The notes under the pieces: generated by a model
What the model saw: the letters and a program-made list of their open reading frames with translations, nothing else
Database searches by the model: none
What the model was told of the DNA's origin: nothing
Part shown: positions 1-63,560 of the stretch, in pieces
How positions within the stretch are numbered: the stretch's first letter is position 1
Layout of the letters: each line of letters opens with the position of its first letter
Made by a program: the position numbers and the translations under genes
Assembly: GCA_023101725.1 (NCBI GenBank)
Contig: JALJCO010013709.1
Location: forward strand, 1-64,000
Origin: Atherinomorus stipes
Taxonomy: Eukaryota; Chordata; Actinopteri; Atheriniformes; Atherinidae
Length of the DNA: 64,000 nucleotides
Reading direction: 5' to 3'

Positions 1-315
1 GTACCACACCCGGGAGGAGATGTTCATCTTAACATTGATGTGAGCCACAGGATTGGTCGTAAAGAAGCAGGAAAATTCGTCCGAGTAATCACAAGATTCA
101 TCTCCAGAACGACAAAGGGATCTGGTCTGGAAGGCAGCCAAGGGATCAGACTTTTTGTCCTCGAAGAAGTTAAAGTTCGGAGAAGATCTGACCACCAAAG
201 ACAAGGAAACGCGCCAAACTCTGGCCACAAATTAGCCCGAAGCTGAAAGCAAGGGAAAAAGGCCTTCTTTACGGGCTGCAAAGCTATTATTGAAGGAAAA
301 GAGGTTAAAGTTTAA
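1..315 (+). pseudogene. LINE ORF1 C-terminal fragment
   Basis: Reading with two frame changes gives an L1 ORF1p-like C-terminal domain: HRIGRKEAGKFVRVITRF (from about 46), then DLVWKAAKGSDFLSSKKLKF and EDLTTKDKETRQTLW (about 117-225), then FFTGCKAIIEGKEVKV followed by TAA at 313-315. In L1 elements this protein is the RNA-binding trimeric chaperone. An extra A near 113-117 and a further slip between about 235 and 270 break the frame. The start of ORF1 is outside the window. The assignment rests on the typical RNA-binding and C-terminal-domain pattern and on its place just before ORF2. Confidence 0.75.
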
Positions 316-614
316 AATCCTCAAATAAGTATCTAGTAGTGCTGTTACTAGATCTGATGTGAACAATAAATTAGAGGAGAGTGGGTGTTTCTGGTAGAGG
401 TGAAATTCTGTTTGCAATTTTAAGTGTTATTTTTTCTCTCTTTTAAAGAGGGTTACATGGTCTCAGTTAAGGATAATTATAGTGAAGTTACCTTATTAAC
501 TAGAGTACTTCTCATCCTTCCTTTGAGTAACTCCTGTTGGTTTTGTTAAGGTTAAGAAAATCCACCTCTAATCCTTTCAACCTTTCCCTACTTTTTTCTT
601 TTTTGAAAAAAAAA

Positions 615-3600
615 ATGTCTTTATCTTTTTGTTCTTTAAATGTTCGGGGTATCAGAGATCTTGTCAAGAGGAAAGCAATTTTTTTTTTGTTCTTTAAAGA
701 TTTAAAAGCTGATTTTTTATTTTTTTACAAGAAACTCATGCTCTTAATACAGACTTTAATTTTTGGAAAAATCAATGGGGTGATAATATCTGGTTGGCCT
801 ACGGAAGTAAGAACTCTGCTGGAGTTGCTATCCTGAAAGGTTCCTTTAAAGGGAAAGTTCTTAAAAGTCATTTACACCCTTCAGGTAGATGGATAATTTT
901 GGTATTAGAATTTTGTAATGATTTCTTTATTCTTGGTAACATTTATGGTTATAATAATAGTGCTAAAAATAAAGTGCTTTTTGAGAACTTTGAAGAAAAA
1001 TTTCATCATATCTAAACACATTTGCAGGTGCCAATTTAATTCTTGGCGGTGACTGGAACTCCATTGCAGACCCTTCTAAAGATTGTTTCCCACAAAGACC
1101 AAACAATGGGTCCTATGAGGAGTTTAAGAATATAAGACTGAATTTAAATTGCTATGATATATGGAGAGTTAAAAATCCTGCTCTTACCCAGTTTACTTGG
1201 CAGAATGCGAACTGTTCATTAATGTCTAGAATAGACTTCTGGTTTGTCTCAAACTCATTAATTGAGAAAGTTGAACAAACTAAAATTGAACCTGCTATAC
1301 TCACTGATCACAACCTAATTTCTTTATCATTAAATGTAGGTACTGGCCCAACTAGATTCCATCCTAATTATTGGAAATTGAATAATCAACTTTTGACTGA
1401 CAAATTGTTTGTTATGAAAGTTGAAGAAATTATAAAAGAAAATCTGAAATCTGCTACTAACAACCAATGTTTTGGCAAACAATGGGAATTTACTAAATAT
1501 TTGATTAGGAAATTTGCCATAGATAGAAGTAAAGAAATTGCCAAAAGCTAAAAAGCAAGAAAGAGAAAAAATCACTAAAGAATTGATCCAGATATATAAT
1601 CAAGATAACCCTTCCGCATTGGAAAAAAAATAAAATAGATATTCTACATGCCAAATTAGATTACATCTATCAAAATCTAGCTAAAGGATCTTTCATTCGC
1701 TCGAGGAGAAAATGGATGGAACAAGGGGAACAAAACACCAAATATTTCCACCAATTAGAAAAACGAAACTTCTCTTCCAATAATATACATAGACTTAAGA
1801 TTGCAGATCAAATCACAGAGGATCCAAAGATTATTTCCAATTTTACAGCTAAATTTTATCAAAACCTTTACTCAAAACAAACTGATATAAAGGATCCTGC
1901 AGATTTGTTCTGCAATATTAAAAGCAATATTAGAACTATTAATGAAGAGCAAAGAAAGACATGCGATAGTTCCATATCTCTTGAAGAAATTAAAATAGCC
2001 CTTCAAAAATTAAAGGATAATAAATCTCCTGGAAATGACGGTCTTACAGGGGAATTCTATAAAACATTCCAGGATGTTATTGCTGAGTTTCTGCTACATG
2101 TATTCAAAGAATCAGTCGAAAATGGCAAGTTACCTCCGTCACTGAGACAAGGCATCATCACATTAATTCCTAAATCTGATAAAGACCCTCTATCACTAGA
2201 AAATTGGCGTCCAATCACTTTAATTAATAACGATGCTAAATTATTTTCTCACATTCTGGCTGAAAGACTGAAGCCATGTTTAGATTCCATTATTGATGAA
2301 ACTCAGTCAGGCTTTATGCGTGGCAGACATATCAGCAACAACATACGTTTAATTCTAGACTTAATAGACTACAGTGAATTCATAATGGAAGATAGTTTGG
2401 TTTTTTTTATTGACATATATAAGGCATTTGACACGGTTAGTCATGATACTTTATTTGAAGCTCTAGATTTATTTGGCTTTGGCAACTTCTTTAAAAAGGC
2501 TGTTAAGACACTTTATTATGATTGCAACAGTTCTGTAAAACTTCCCTATGGCTCCTCTGATAGATTTAATATCTCTAGAGGTATTAAACAGGGAGACCCC
2601 GCTGCTCCTTTCTTATTTCTCTTAATAATGCAAATATTGGCCTCCCTGTTGAATACATATTCCTTTAAAGGAATCAGTATACAAAATACAGAATTAAAAT
2701 GTTGCCAATTAGCAGACGACACTGCAATCTTTCTAAAAGACCAACATGAAATTAGAAGGTTTTACATGCTCTAAAGATCTTTTCAGGCTCTACGGGTTTA
2801 AATCTAAACTTAAAAAAATGCACCTTATTCCCAATCAAACGTAATTATACACTTCCTTTGGAAATAGATGGTATTCCAGTTAAATACAATGTTACTTACC
2901 TAGGAATTAATATATGTCACGACTCAGATGACAGATTTAAAAAAAAAAAACTTCCCCCTTTAATTCCAAAAATTACAAATAAGTTTAACTCTTGGCTCAT
3001 GAGAGACCTGTCCATTAAGGAAGAGTTCTTCTCCTCAAAACCGAAGGCCTTTCTCGTTTGATATATTCCGCTAAGGTTCTTGATATTCCATTCCACTTTA
3101 TTAAAAAGATTGACTCCTCCTCTTAAACTTCATCTGGAAAAACAAACCTCATTATCTCAACAAAAGCCAAGTATGTAACCCATGTGACAAAAAGGCCTTA
3201 ATGTACTAGATTTCCAAACAACCAATACTATTCTCAAAATTAACTGGCTACAAAGCTTTCTTAAAAATAAAAACAACATATGGTTTTTGTTACAAGACTT
3301 AGTCTTTGAAAAGGTAGGCGGGATAGAGTTCCTCTTGAAATGTGAGTTTGATGTTAGCAAACTTCCTTCACCTTTCATCATTCCATAAACAAATACTTTT
3401 ACACTGGCTACTCATGTACAAAACACAACTTCTCTCCCCATAAACATCTCATTTGGAATAATAAGTATATCAAGTATAAAAATAAAATCAATTTTCTATG
3501 ACAACTGGGTTAGAAATAAGATTTTATTTATTTCAGATTTAATAAATGAAAATGGTACTCTCCTTTCCTATATGTAGAATTCCTAAAAAAATTTGGTATT

Positions 3601-4318
3601 CCAGTTCCTGTTCGTGAATATTGTGTAATCTTTGATGCTATTCCTATTTCTTATACCAAAATACTACAAGGGAACAATAACATAGTCTCTTTACAAACAT
3701 TGACTCTACAATTATTCTCAATGGAATTAATATTAAAGATAAAAAGTGTAACAATAAGTTTCTTAGACAATTAATCATTACACCTACTCTCCCACGATGT
3801 ACATTTATCTGGAATGCCTCTTTTGCCAATATTAATTGGAAAGGGGCATGGAGTTTCTCGAATAGATACTGTTGCACAAATAAAGTTAAAGAAATCCACT
3901 TTAAAATAATTCATCGTATTTATCCTACTAACCAATTTCTTAAGAAGTATAGGAATGATATATCTGAACTGTGTACATTTTGTAACACCTGTCCAGAAAG
4001 CCTTTTAAACCTTTTTGTGGAATGTGTTCATGTGAAATTTTTTTGGATGAATATTGAACTCCTCTTTTTTGATTGTTGTCATTCAAAATTTCTTTTATCT
4101 AAGAAAGACATTATCTTCTTCTATGATGGCACTGTGTTGGAAAGGAAAAAAATGTTTCTATTAAATCTTTTCATTTTATTTGCTAAGTACCACATTCATA
4201 AATGTAAATGGGCTCTACTATTCCTAGTATTCAGTATTTTAAAAATGATTTTTTCCTTATACCTCAACACTCTTAAAGGTCTCTCTAATCAGAAAACTAT
4301 TCGAACTCTGGACTTTTG
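615..4318 (+). pseudogene. LINE ORF2: endonuclease + reverse transcriptase, broken
   Basis: The endonuclease starts at ATG 615 (MSLSFCSLNVRG). It shows the QET-type motif around 729-746 (frameshifted by a T run), GGDWNS at about 1045-1062, SRIDFWF at 1225-1245 and TDHNLI at about 1303-1320. The reverse transcriptase lies in an unbroken 352-codon stretch at 1716-2774: KSPGNDGLTGEFYK, LIPK...NWRPITL, SGFMRGRHISNNIR, motif A IDIYKAFDT (about 2409-2435), GIKQGDPAAPFLF and the catalytic motif C LADDTAIF (about 2708-2731). The thumb (VTYLGI) is in another frame near 2890. A C-terminal C-x2-C...C..H region (LCTFC...ECVHVKFFW) lies at 3968-4050. There are at least four frame changes, so no full protein can be made. 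Confidence 0.92.
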
Positions 4319-4536
4319 AAAACCCATCCTCTTAACTTTTGATGTGTATTTAATCTGTACCCCATGGTTATTCACTTGTTCTATGTGAATATTTATTTTA
4401 TTATTGTAATGGAGCGAAATTATCTTTTTTGCCTGAATCACACTGTTAAGACATTCTGAAATATTTTACATGGCATGGTCTGACATTGTAACAAAGCTCT
4501 TAATAAAGTTTAAAAAAAAAAAAAAAAAAAAAAAAA

Positions 4537-7500
4537 GTACAACCCAAGACTCTTTACACAGGAAAACTAATAGCAAAATGAGCAGCAGGTGAGGCAATCA
4601 GCAAAAGAAACCAGGTGTGACAACACGGAACGATGATGACAGAACAGGAGATGAAGTGAACAGAAAACAAAGGAATAAACTCCACAAAGTCAAAAAAGGA
4701 AACCACACACGACTAAAGAATTCATGACAAGACTAAGACAGCAAAAGAACCAGAACAAAAACCCACAGATTGTGACATTGCTGTTTTATTCTCTCATCTT
4801 ATCATTCTCAGTGTTATTCTATGCTACTGTTGAGCTACTGAGGACTGGGTGTATCTAGAACTCTGCTTTGAGAACATTAAGAGAACATTAAATCTCTTGT
4901 GTAATTAGCCCCAATGGCAACCAGCAGCCCTGGTTACAAGTAATATTGTAATATAGTCTTTCCAACTCCCTGGGCAGGGTACATCCTGGACAGATCAGTC
5001 CATCGCAAGGCTAGTAAAATATGAGTTGCATCACTTTGAGAAAAAGAAAATCCACACCAAGAGTATTGTTTTCCTGAGATCAAATCTTCATCATATCTTG
5101 ACATGATTTATTTTCTTAATTACAAACATTCTAGTTTTGCAGTTTGGTTTAAGATGATCTACAATGTTCAGCCTTGCAACCTCCTTGCAGGCTTTTAAAG
5201 CTAAAGCTTAAATCTGGAGGTATCTTTGTGTGCTTTCTGCAAGACGAGCACTTCAGCCCAGAAAGAAGCACAGGGACAAGCAAATAATAGAAAACTCTGG
5301 GCTTAGGTATCTATAATTTATGCACAAACTTCACACTACATGAGAAACACATCAGATCGGCAGCCAGTCATCTGCAAAAGACTCCTTCAGGCAATTACAT
5401 CTCCAGTCCCCATCATTTTTGTCAAAATACGCTCTGTTTTACTGCAAAGTTCCACGCAGGTTATGGGCGTTTGGCAGCTGAAAGCAAGCCCCTCCCTGCA
5501 CAAACATTTATTTTATTCTTTTTCACACTGTTCAACTTCAGCATGTTGTAGTCAGAGAGGCTGTGCTCTAACAACACTGCCATATGAAGCAACGTCTACA
5601 AGGAGCTGGAAAAACAATTTACAGGCAAGCTCACTTGTGTCATGTTAAGCGTTAAAACATGTAGGAGTTTAAGTGCGACATGCTCTGTCTGCTCTGCGCT
5701 TCACTTTACTCCCACTTTGTGTCCAAAATATTAGTGATTCATCAAATATAGCCTCTTTAACTAAAATACAAAGTGAAGTTCCTTAACACTTATCTTTGCT
5801 ATTCATATAATTCATTCCTGCACGCCTACCCTGACCTCAAATCACATTAGAGCCTTAAAATCATCATGCACCCTTGCTTTTTGTCCCCATAAGAAAATCA
5901 TGTCCCCATACAATGACTGTGAATGATTCAACCACAGTATGAGTAATACCTAAACACATGCACACAAACACACACGCAATCTTCTCTTGCCTTGCAGAGG
6001 ATTGTGTGGGTGGTAATAGTCAGTATTACTTCTGTGTGGGCAGAGGCTCGAAGTCTACTTTACTCCAGAGCGTGCATCTTTGTATGGATTAATGTGTGCA
6101 TCCTTCAAAGCCTGCAATACTCTTTGTGTGCATAACTGCTTGTTCTTATTTTTATCTTTCTATACCAAGAATATGAAGTCTCACTTTGAATGTGTGTAGT
6201 TGTTCCAGCAGCAAACAAACTAAATTATTACGCAATAGCTGCAGGGTAGATTGGTCTATCTTTATTGATGTATGAGTGGATGATTGGGCTGGAAGAGAGG
6301 CGCAGAGGGGGGCTCATTCTTTATGGAGTTTGGGCCAAACTGGTTGTGGCAGTTCAGGCTGGAAGGGAAATCATTTGGTGCTCCGTTAAACATTAATACT
6401 TAGTCAGTTGTTTTCAGGGGCTTGACGGTGACAGACATTTCTCCTGCTTTCTGTGAATCTGCTGTTTTTTTTTACATAATGACTTAAATAAAGAAAACCG
6501 TCTTCAGAGAAAAACAACAGACCAAAACAGATGTCCACACAATTAGATGAATTTTATCTCTAATATTTTCAGATTTTCAGAAATTTAAAGCTTTCACACT
6601 ACAAATGTATCTCCTTTTCAAACTCCATTATCAATGTGTTGATAGGTAATCAAACCATAACTTACAAAAACAGACAAAAGGAAACTGTCCACTAACCAAA
6701 TACTAAAATTTCTGTGAATCTCATTTCAAGGTATTGTGCAAATGCCTTATGCACCCCTCATTTCTTTAAATATTGCAAAGAAAACAGGTGCAGCTATTTA
6801 TTGAAACATGCACACACACAAAAGAAAATATAGTTTATGAGGCTACAAACAGTTTGTACAATTTTGATTAGCTTCACTGTCAAATGTTTACATTTCTATA
6901 GCCTGAACCAACTAAGACAAGGCTTCTTGAAGGTTTCCCAAAGTTCCTCTTGGGTGTTGGCTGCCTTTTGTTTTGTTCTATGCTGGACTCTCTTTGGTAA
7001 AGATGGGTCAACATCTCTTAGGACTTTGCTGGGTTCATTTACAGATTTCTTAAGAACACCACTTTTAGAGTTCAGCTAATGTTGTTTTTGAGCCCCATCA
7101 CTTATTTGTTGACCTGAAAAATGTCAGTTCTCTGCAAAAAAAAACACATTTTTCATAGATGCACCTAAGGAAGAATATTGGATGTCTGAAATATTATCTA
7201 TGTTTCAGGTTTAACAAACAAAGAAACACATTCCTCTTAAAACGCAGGTAAGGGCTGAAAACGATTATAAAAACTCTGAAAGACCTTCAGAAAGCCTGAA
7301 GAACTATTGCTCTATAAGCCACTTTAAAGGATTAAAAGTGTAGTTGCTTGGAAACAAAATATAAAGACTGAGGGGTGGCTCAACACTGCTGAGCAGTGAG
7401 GGTATAAAATGTCCTTCATCTGAAAGATAAACTGCAAATGAAATTTTGCAGATATTGACTATACAGAAATAGAAGAATATGATGTGGCATAAAAAATGTT

Positions 7501-8557
7501 TTAATTATTCCCAGTCCCCAAGTTCCTTAGGGAATCTAGCCAGCGACACAATTGATAAATGTGCATCAAGTTTAAAAAAAAAAGAAGAAATATCTTATTT
7601 GAAATCACTTTGTTTTCGACTTCTAAGCATTGTGATTTATTCAAAACCTCACTGCAACACAGATTGAAAACTCAGAGAGAGGAAACCGGACAAATTTCCT
7701 AACATCTTTTCAATCAGAGATGATTGATATTAACACTTGTAATGAACACACTGGGGCCTGACCTCAACCCCCCTCAGGGGGAACATTAAGCCGTAAATAC
7801 AGGCCTGCTTGTTATAAGAGTAAAATGACAAGATGAAGCTCACAGATTTAAAGTTCTCTTTTCTCTTTTTGATGTGTGTTTATGGTCGTTTTGTTGTCAT
7901 TTATATCGACGTGTCCTGCTGTGATGAATAAACTCACTGTCGGCTTGCCATTATATTTCCACGGCGCAAAGAGCCCCTTTAGAGCGCGCGCTTGTTGTAA
8001 AAAAAAAAAAAAAACCTTGTTTCCTAGGTAACCCGGAGACTGATTCTGCTCATGTCTCTGTAGCTGCAGGGATGCTACCAACTGGGTCTTCAAACACACA
8101 AGCTGGGCTATATAAAATCTATAATATCTACAGCCTGGTTTCACTCCGTCCTTGCACACAGGAATTGATCAGAAACTGGGGCTGATAGAAGGATATCCTG
8201 CGTGATTAATAGGCTAATAAATCAGACTCTCCTTCCAGTTGGGGGGAAACAGCCTGACTCACATCACAGCCAGTATTCATGGCACAACTCTGACTTGAAA
8301 CCAGCGAGATTTATTCTCTTCTCGCCTCTATATCTGCTCTTTAAATCTCGTGCTGTCATTTCCAACGAAACGCACCAACAAATCGAATCAAAATTAATTT
8401 CTTAGCCAAACAAACCCTGCAGGTAACACTACATGTGCGCTGCATGCCTTTACTGATCTTCCCTCTCATGTCATGTTAAGAAGAACATGATGACAAGAGA
8501 ATGTGCATTCATTTTTCATGCGACCAGTTTCTTCTTCTCCTTCCTCCTCTTCTTCCT
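4537..8557. other. Intergenic region upstream of grin1, no gene recognised
   Basis: No open frame here has a recognisable domain or plausible exon structure. Right after the LINE tail, 4548-4772 is A-rich and has the look of a dispersed repeat. A short stretch at 4968-5012 resembles the teleost L2-type repeat seen better at 40433-40781. The rest appears to be unique AT-rich sequence. A CCTCAACCCCCCTCAGGGGG palindrome-like stretch lies near 7763-7782. Distal regulatory elements are possible but cannot be shown from this sequence. Confidence 0.5.
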
Positions 8558-8581
8558 CAGCAGCAGCAGCAGCAGCAGCAG
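8558..8581. repeat. (CAG)8 microsatellite
   Basis: Eight uninterrupted CAG triplets follow a 30-base pyrimidine-rich (CTT/CCT) stretch, about 550 bases before the grin1 start codon. It can be read as polyQ, polyS or polyA in different frames, but it lies in presumed promoter sequence and no frame here looks like a gene. Confidence 0.95.
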
Positions 8582-8644
8582 TACACCACGCCAACGCGCA
8601 AAACCCTGAGTGTAGAAAAGATACGGCGGGAACGCGCTGTACCA

Positions 8645-8655
8645 TGCGCATGCAC
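8645..8655. promoter_or_regulatory. NRF-1-like site TGCGCATGCAC
   Basis: This is close to the NRF-1 consensus (YGCGCAYGCGCR) with one weak position in the second half. It lies directly next to the RE1. NRF-1 is reported to control NMDA receptor subunit genes in mammals. Binding here is inferred only. Confidence 0.45.
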
Positions 8656-8659
8656 AGCT

Positions 8660-8680
8660 GTCAGCACCAAGGACAGCAGC
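8660..8680 (+). promoter_or_regulatory. RE1/NRSE, binding site for REST/NRSF
   Basis: The core TCAGCACCAAGGACAGC matches both halves of the 21-bp RE1 consensus (left half TCAGCACCA, right half GGACAGC) with normal spacing. About 17 of 21 positions agree. REST represses neuronal genes in non-neuronal cells, and mammalian Grin1 has an NRSE near its promoter. The site sits about 455 bases upstream of the start codon and about 100 bases upstream of the TATA-like box. Confidence 0.85.
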
Positions 8681-9134
8681 CGCTCAGCCCGGAGCAACCA
8701 ACCCGCGACGCATTGGTTGGAGCAGTCCGGACTAGGAGCGCGGAGAAGCGGCGGGACAGAGTCATATAACCCCGGGAGTTGAACATTTAGAAGCTTGGAC
8801 AATGGTTTAACTCGTTTTTATCTTTTTTTTCTGTAATCAGTTCTGCTGGGAAAACACATGAACAATGCGGTTGGGATGTCTCTGGTTAACTGAAAGCACC
8901 TTCGTGTGATCATGCACATTCCCCCGCATTGCACATAACCAGCTATTTTTATTTTCTTTTTCCCCTTCTTTCTTTCTTTTTTTTTGGGAGTCTTCCTCTT
9001 GCTTTTCTGGCCTCTCCTCCCGCGCTCACGCCGCCCACCTGGATCGTGTCTGCATTCATCTGTCTGAGCCGAGCCGACCCGCCACCGGGGAGAAAAGCGA
9101 CCGGGCTGCACTGTGCTGTTTGGCGATCCACGCC

Positions 9135-60051
<50,917 letters not shown>

Positions 60052-61639
60052 GTAAGGAGACAAAGAAGCAACAACTTCCCTTGTTTACTCCTCTTTCTCC
60101 TCTCTTTTCTCCTCCGCCTGATCTGTCTCTAGTTCCACCTCTCTTCTTCCTGTCCTCTCTGTTTACATCCCCATATCCGACCACGACGAGCGCCATGTTC
60201 AACTCACTCATCTCCACATGGCTCCGCGGCCTCTGCCAAGTGTCTGTCCCTTCACCATCGATCAGCCATCACCATTTAGGGTTTATAGTTCCTCTAAAGC
60301 CAGGATGTAATCAGTGCAGGATCTCAGGTCAGGCCAGGAGCTGGGCCGTGATTTCTTTTTTTTTTTTTTTGGGAGTGTCCAGGATTTATTGCGGTTCTGA
60401 CGGGAGTAGTGTCTTTTAGAGGACGGGGGCGACAAAAGCAAGGAGTCTGCGAGTGGTGTTTTGTCTTGGGCTGCTCTTCCTTCCTGCCTCTGGTTTGGAC
60501 CTATATTCTGGCAGTTGTGTCCTCTTGGTGGTGGAGTTGTGGTGTTTGAGTACCGTGTGTGAGCGCGTATCTGTTTATGTATATTTGTGGTCGTGTCCTG
60601 TTGTTTTGACTGCTTGATCCTGTCTATATCCATCGTTTCTTTGCACCAATTCCTGCATTTCCTGTTTGGGTTTCAGCCGCTGTTGGTTTGCTTATGTTTT
60701 GATGAGCATGCGCTGGTGTTCTCTCATTTTTCCAAAAAAAAAATCCATTTCCAAGGTAGTGGTGATGGCCAGCCCTCCTCAGAAGAAAAACAATGTTTTC
60801 TTATTTACCAACTATGTCTATTTCAGGATTACACTCATGGATTTCTATTAATAAGTTTACTTTTTGCTTTGTCATATTTTGTTTGTCATAATTCCTGTTT
60901 AATTTACTTCCTGTCCTTGTGGTCTGAACTGCATGCCTCTTTCAGGGTATATTTTCAGGTGATGACAGTTGTTTTCTTCCTTTATTTCTTTGAAATATTT
61001 TACTTAATGAGGTGATAAACTCTTTGAAGCCTTACACTCTCACTGTGTTACAATGAACATTTTTCTCCCCCTTAAAGTCCCATTCCAGCAGTCAGGAATG
61101 ATCCATAAATCATCAGTGTTCCTCACAGTTGTTCATTTTGAAGTTTTGCTATTAACAAGAAAAACTCTAAACCTATAAATGGCTTGAGTATGACTCTATA
61201 CCTCATTTCTTGTTCAGTATATATATGCTAATATGGCCCACCTCTATACCCACCTGCCAGAAGATGACATTATCTGCCCTGTTTAATCTGTTGCTTGCGA
61301 ATGGAAAGATTGCTGTGCCAAAATACTAATTTCCTATCACTTTGTGCATTATTAGAAATACAGCATTGATTGATCAACTGGTTCTTGGCCCACTACAGGC
61401 CTGAAGCCAGCTTCTAAGTCAAAATATCAATACCTGCCATCCAAAACACCACCTGGCATGGATTTTACACTGCCTGGTGTCACAAACACCATCAATTTTT
61501 AAACACTGGTTGAAGTTATTTAACCCTGTAATGCCAAATGGATTATATTTGAACACATAATGAGTTTCTGAGACCTCTGCAAAAACTTTTTTAGCCCCTT
61601 AAACCCAATCAGCCCTCATAAGGGCTGAAAAATTACAGA

Positions 61640-61990
61640 CATGATCACCTACTAAAGAATAGTAATAAAACAAAGAGATTGATTTTTTAGATTAACACAT
61701 TCATTTTTATACTGTTGTGTAAATAACAAAGTTACTGTTGACACCATGTTTAAAAAAAAATCCAAATTTGGTATCATCTCAGTTCGAGAAGCTGATTTTG
61801 GGAATGTGGGTGCCTTGTCACAGCAGTGAATCAAGTCAACCCCCCAAAATGTATCCTCCTTATATATGAGTTTATGACATTTTTTAAGTCTTACATGTAG
61901 AATTTTTATCATTGAGTTTCCAGAAACAAAGTTATAACAGGTGCTATGCTCAAAATCTGCATTTGACCCTGTTTTGGTGAGAAAAGCTGA
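61640..61990. repeat. Dispersed repeat, shared with 29160-29327
   Basis: AAGCTGATTTTGG, the CTTGTCA...GTGAA block and ATCCTCCTTAT are in the same order as at 29.2 kb. The full extent is uncertain. Confidence 0.45.
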
Positions 61991-62472
61991 ATTTTAACAT
62001 TTTGGTGCTTTTTCCACAGCTAATCTATTACCACCAATTTACTCACATTATTATTATTATTATGTTATTTTTTAAAAAAATTTATTATTATTATTTATTT
62101 GGATTTTTTTTTTACTGTTGTTGCTGTTATTATTTTATTTAATTAAACAATCAACAACATAATAGTACCAGTTAATCTCCAGAAACTAAATGAAAAGGAG
62201 TAGAAAGAATTTAAAAAATTATATAAGATGAACCTCTCTCACAAATAACTGATAAGCCGAGTGTAAAGTGTAAAAACAGCTTAAAGCCAACAAAAACAAA
62301 TATACTTCTTTAGTTATTTATTCTTATGATAAGGGCTTTAATAAGTGCAATATTTGACTTGGCCTCTTTAATTTATTAATCCAGATTGTTCCATAAACTG
62401 ACTCCATACCCAAAAACACACCTCTTCAGCATGTTTAATTGAAATGAAAAATACTATATATACTAATATGCG

Positions 62473-62509
62473 TATATATATATATATTTATATATTACAT
62501 ATATATACA

Positions 62510-62548
<39 letters not shown>
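62473..62548. repeat. (TA)n microsatellite
   Basis: Interrupted TA/AT repeats, including about 18 uninterrupted TA units at 62512-62547. Confidence 0.9.
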
Positions 62549-62549
<1 letters not shown>

Positions 62550-63214
62550 CAGTAGAAAATTGCAAAGAGTCTAAATCCTGTTTTTTCAATATCTTGCATC
62601 CTTTTACATTGTTATGGATTTTTTTTGTTGTTGTTGTTGTTGTTTTTTTTTTCTTTTTGTTTTTTGGACATTTATTGATAAAGAATTCCTTTGAGTTTTT
62701 GTTGTTTTTTTAACATGACTTTCAGAACACTGTAATCAACTAGATCTGTGTGCATTACCATTGTTATTATGGTGTTATTCTATATTTCAAAGGGTGAGGA
62801 TAAAAATTTCACATTTCTCTATTTTATTTATTTTCTTTTTTTTGAGTTCCCTAAATGTCCCTGGAAACCAACAACATGCATAAGAATCTTATTATTGTGG
62901 AACAGTTTTTACTTTTTGTTACAGTCTTATTGTAATTTTGACCATATCATAAAGGGTTAAATCCATACTTAGCAGGTCTTCTGCCCCCAGAGGACCTATT
63001 CATGTTCTGCATGTAAAAACATTTCATAAGGACGTTTTTAATAAATGTTTATCCACAGTGATTAGATGTCATCCATATAAAATGAAAATTGGAGGTTTGT
63101 CCATCCATTCGTTTTCTATACTCACTTATTCTAATGTGGTCGGGTCCGTCAGCACAGGTAGCCAGTGTTTAAAGTGTCAGTAAAAGTTAAATCCCAAAAC
63201 TAAATGGATTTCTC

Positions 63215-63560
63215 TCCATTTCATATCAATTTAAACTTTATTTCTATAGCACTTTTCAGATAAAAAAAATATTTGGAAGTGCTTAAAACAAAGCAACCAG
63301 ATGTAAACTTAAAGTATAAAGAAAGAAAACAATTAAGAACAAACATAAGAACATAACAGGCTGCATAAAAAGCAGCTTCTCCAAGCAGGGAAGGCAAATA
63401 CAAGTTAAAAAAATACAAAAATACTCCAAAAATGAAAGATTAGTTATATGCAGTAGTAAGAAGATAAGTTTTAAGAGGTGATTTAAAAGAAGTCAAGAGT
63501 TTCAGCTGACCTGTAGTTTTGTAGGAGTCGGATCCATCTGCAAGGTAAAAACTCAAAGCA
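63215..63560. repeat. Teleost 'AAACTTTATTTCTATAGCACTTTT' dispersed repeat
   Basis: AAACTTTATTTCTATAGCAC, GAAGTGCTTAAAACAAAG, TAAGTTTTAAGAGGTGATTT and GTAGGAGTCGGATCCATC are landmarks of a very common fish repeat. Related to the piece at 25465-25660. Confidence 0.7.

Larger units (their letters stand above)
1..4536 (+). mobile_element. L1-clade non-LTR retrotransposon (LINE), inactive, 5' end outside window
   Basis: This is a LINE in sense orientation. It carries the end of an ORF1-like gene, a long broken ORF2 (apurinic-type endonuclease, reverse transcriptase, C-terminal Cys/His region) and an A-rich tail of 26 bases at 4511-4536 after an AATAAA signal (4502-4507). The domain order and motifs are those of the L1/Tx1 group, as in fish L1 and Swimmer-type elements; the exact family cannot be named from reading alone. 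Several frameshifts and stops make it non-autonomous. The 5' target duplication would lie left of base 1, so insertion boundaries cannot be checked. It lies about 4.6 kb upstream of grin1 exon 1 and is transcriptionally parallel to it. Confidence 0.93.
8590..9134 (+). promoter_or_regulatory. grin1: Presumed grin1 promoter and 5' UTR
   Basis: Sequence composition shifts from AT-rich to CpG-containing and GC-rich just upstream of exon 1. Features seen are an NRF-1-like palindrome TGCGCATGCAC (8645-8655), an RE1/NRSE (8660-8680), a TATA-like CATATAA (8763-8769) and the clean context CACGCC before the ATG at 9135. Mammalian Grin1 promoters are known to use GC-rich elements and an NRSE. The transcription start is inferred to lie roughly at 8790-8800 if the TATA-like box is used. 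In that case the leader would contain a minimal upstream reading frame (ATG GTT TAA, 8802-8810). Confidence 0.65.

Noticed and set aside
6837..7079. 80-codon open frame upstream of grin1
   Set aside because: No recognised domain or splice context. A faint resemblance of its antisense to transposase text was not strong enough to annotate.
8501..8782. Open frames with polyQ, polyA or polyS over the (CAG)8 tract
   Set aside because: The three frames simply read the same triplet repeat, have no domain, and lie in presumed promoter sequence.
63135..63165. GTCCGTCAGCACAGG looked like the end of the C2' tail (SVST)
   Set aside because: The upstream bases do not encode the expected C2' sequence, there is no acceptor, and the stretch continues a known L2-type repeat.
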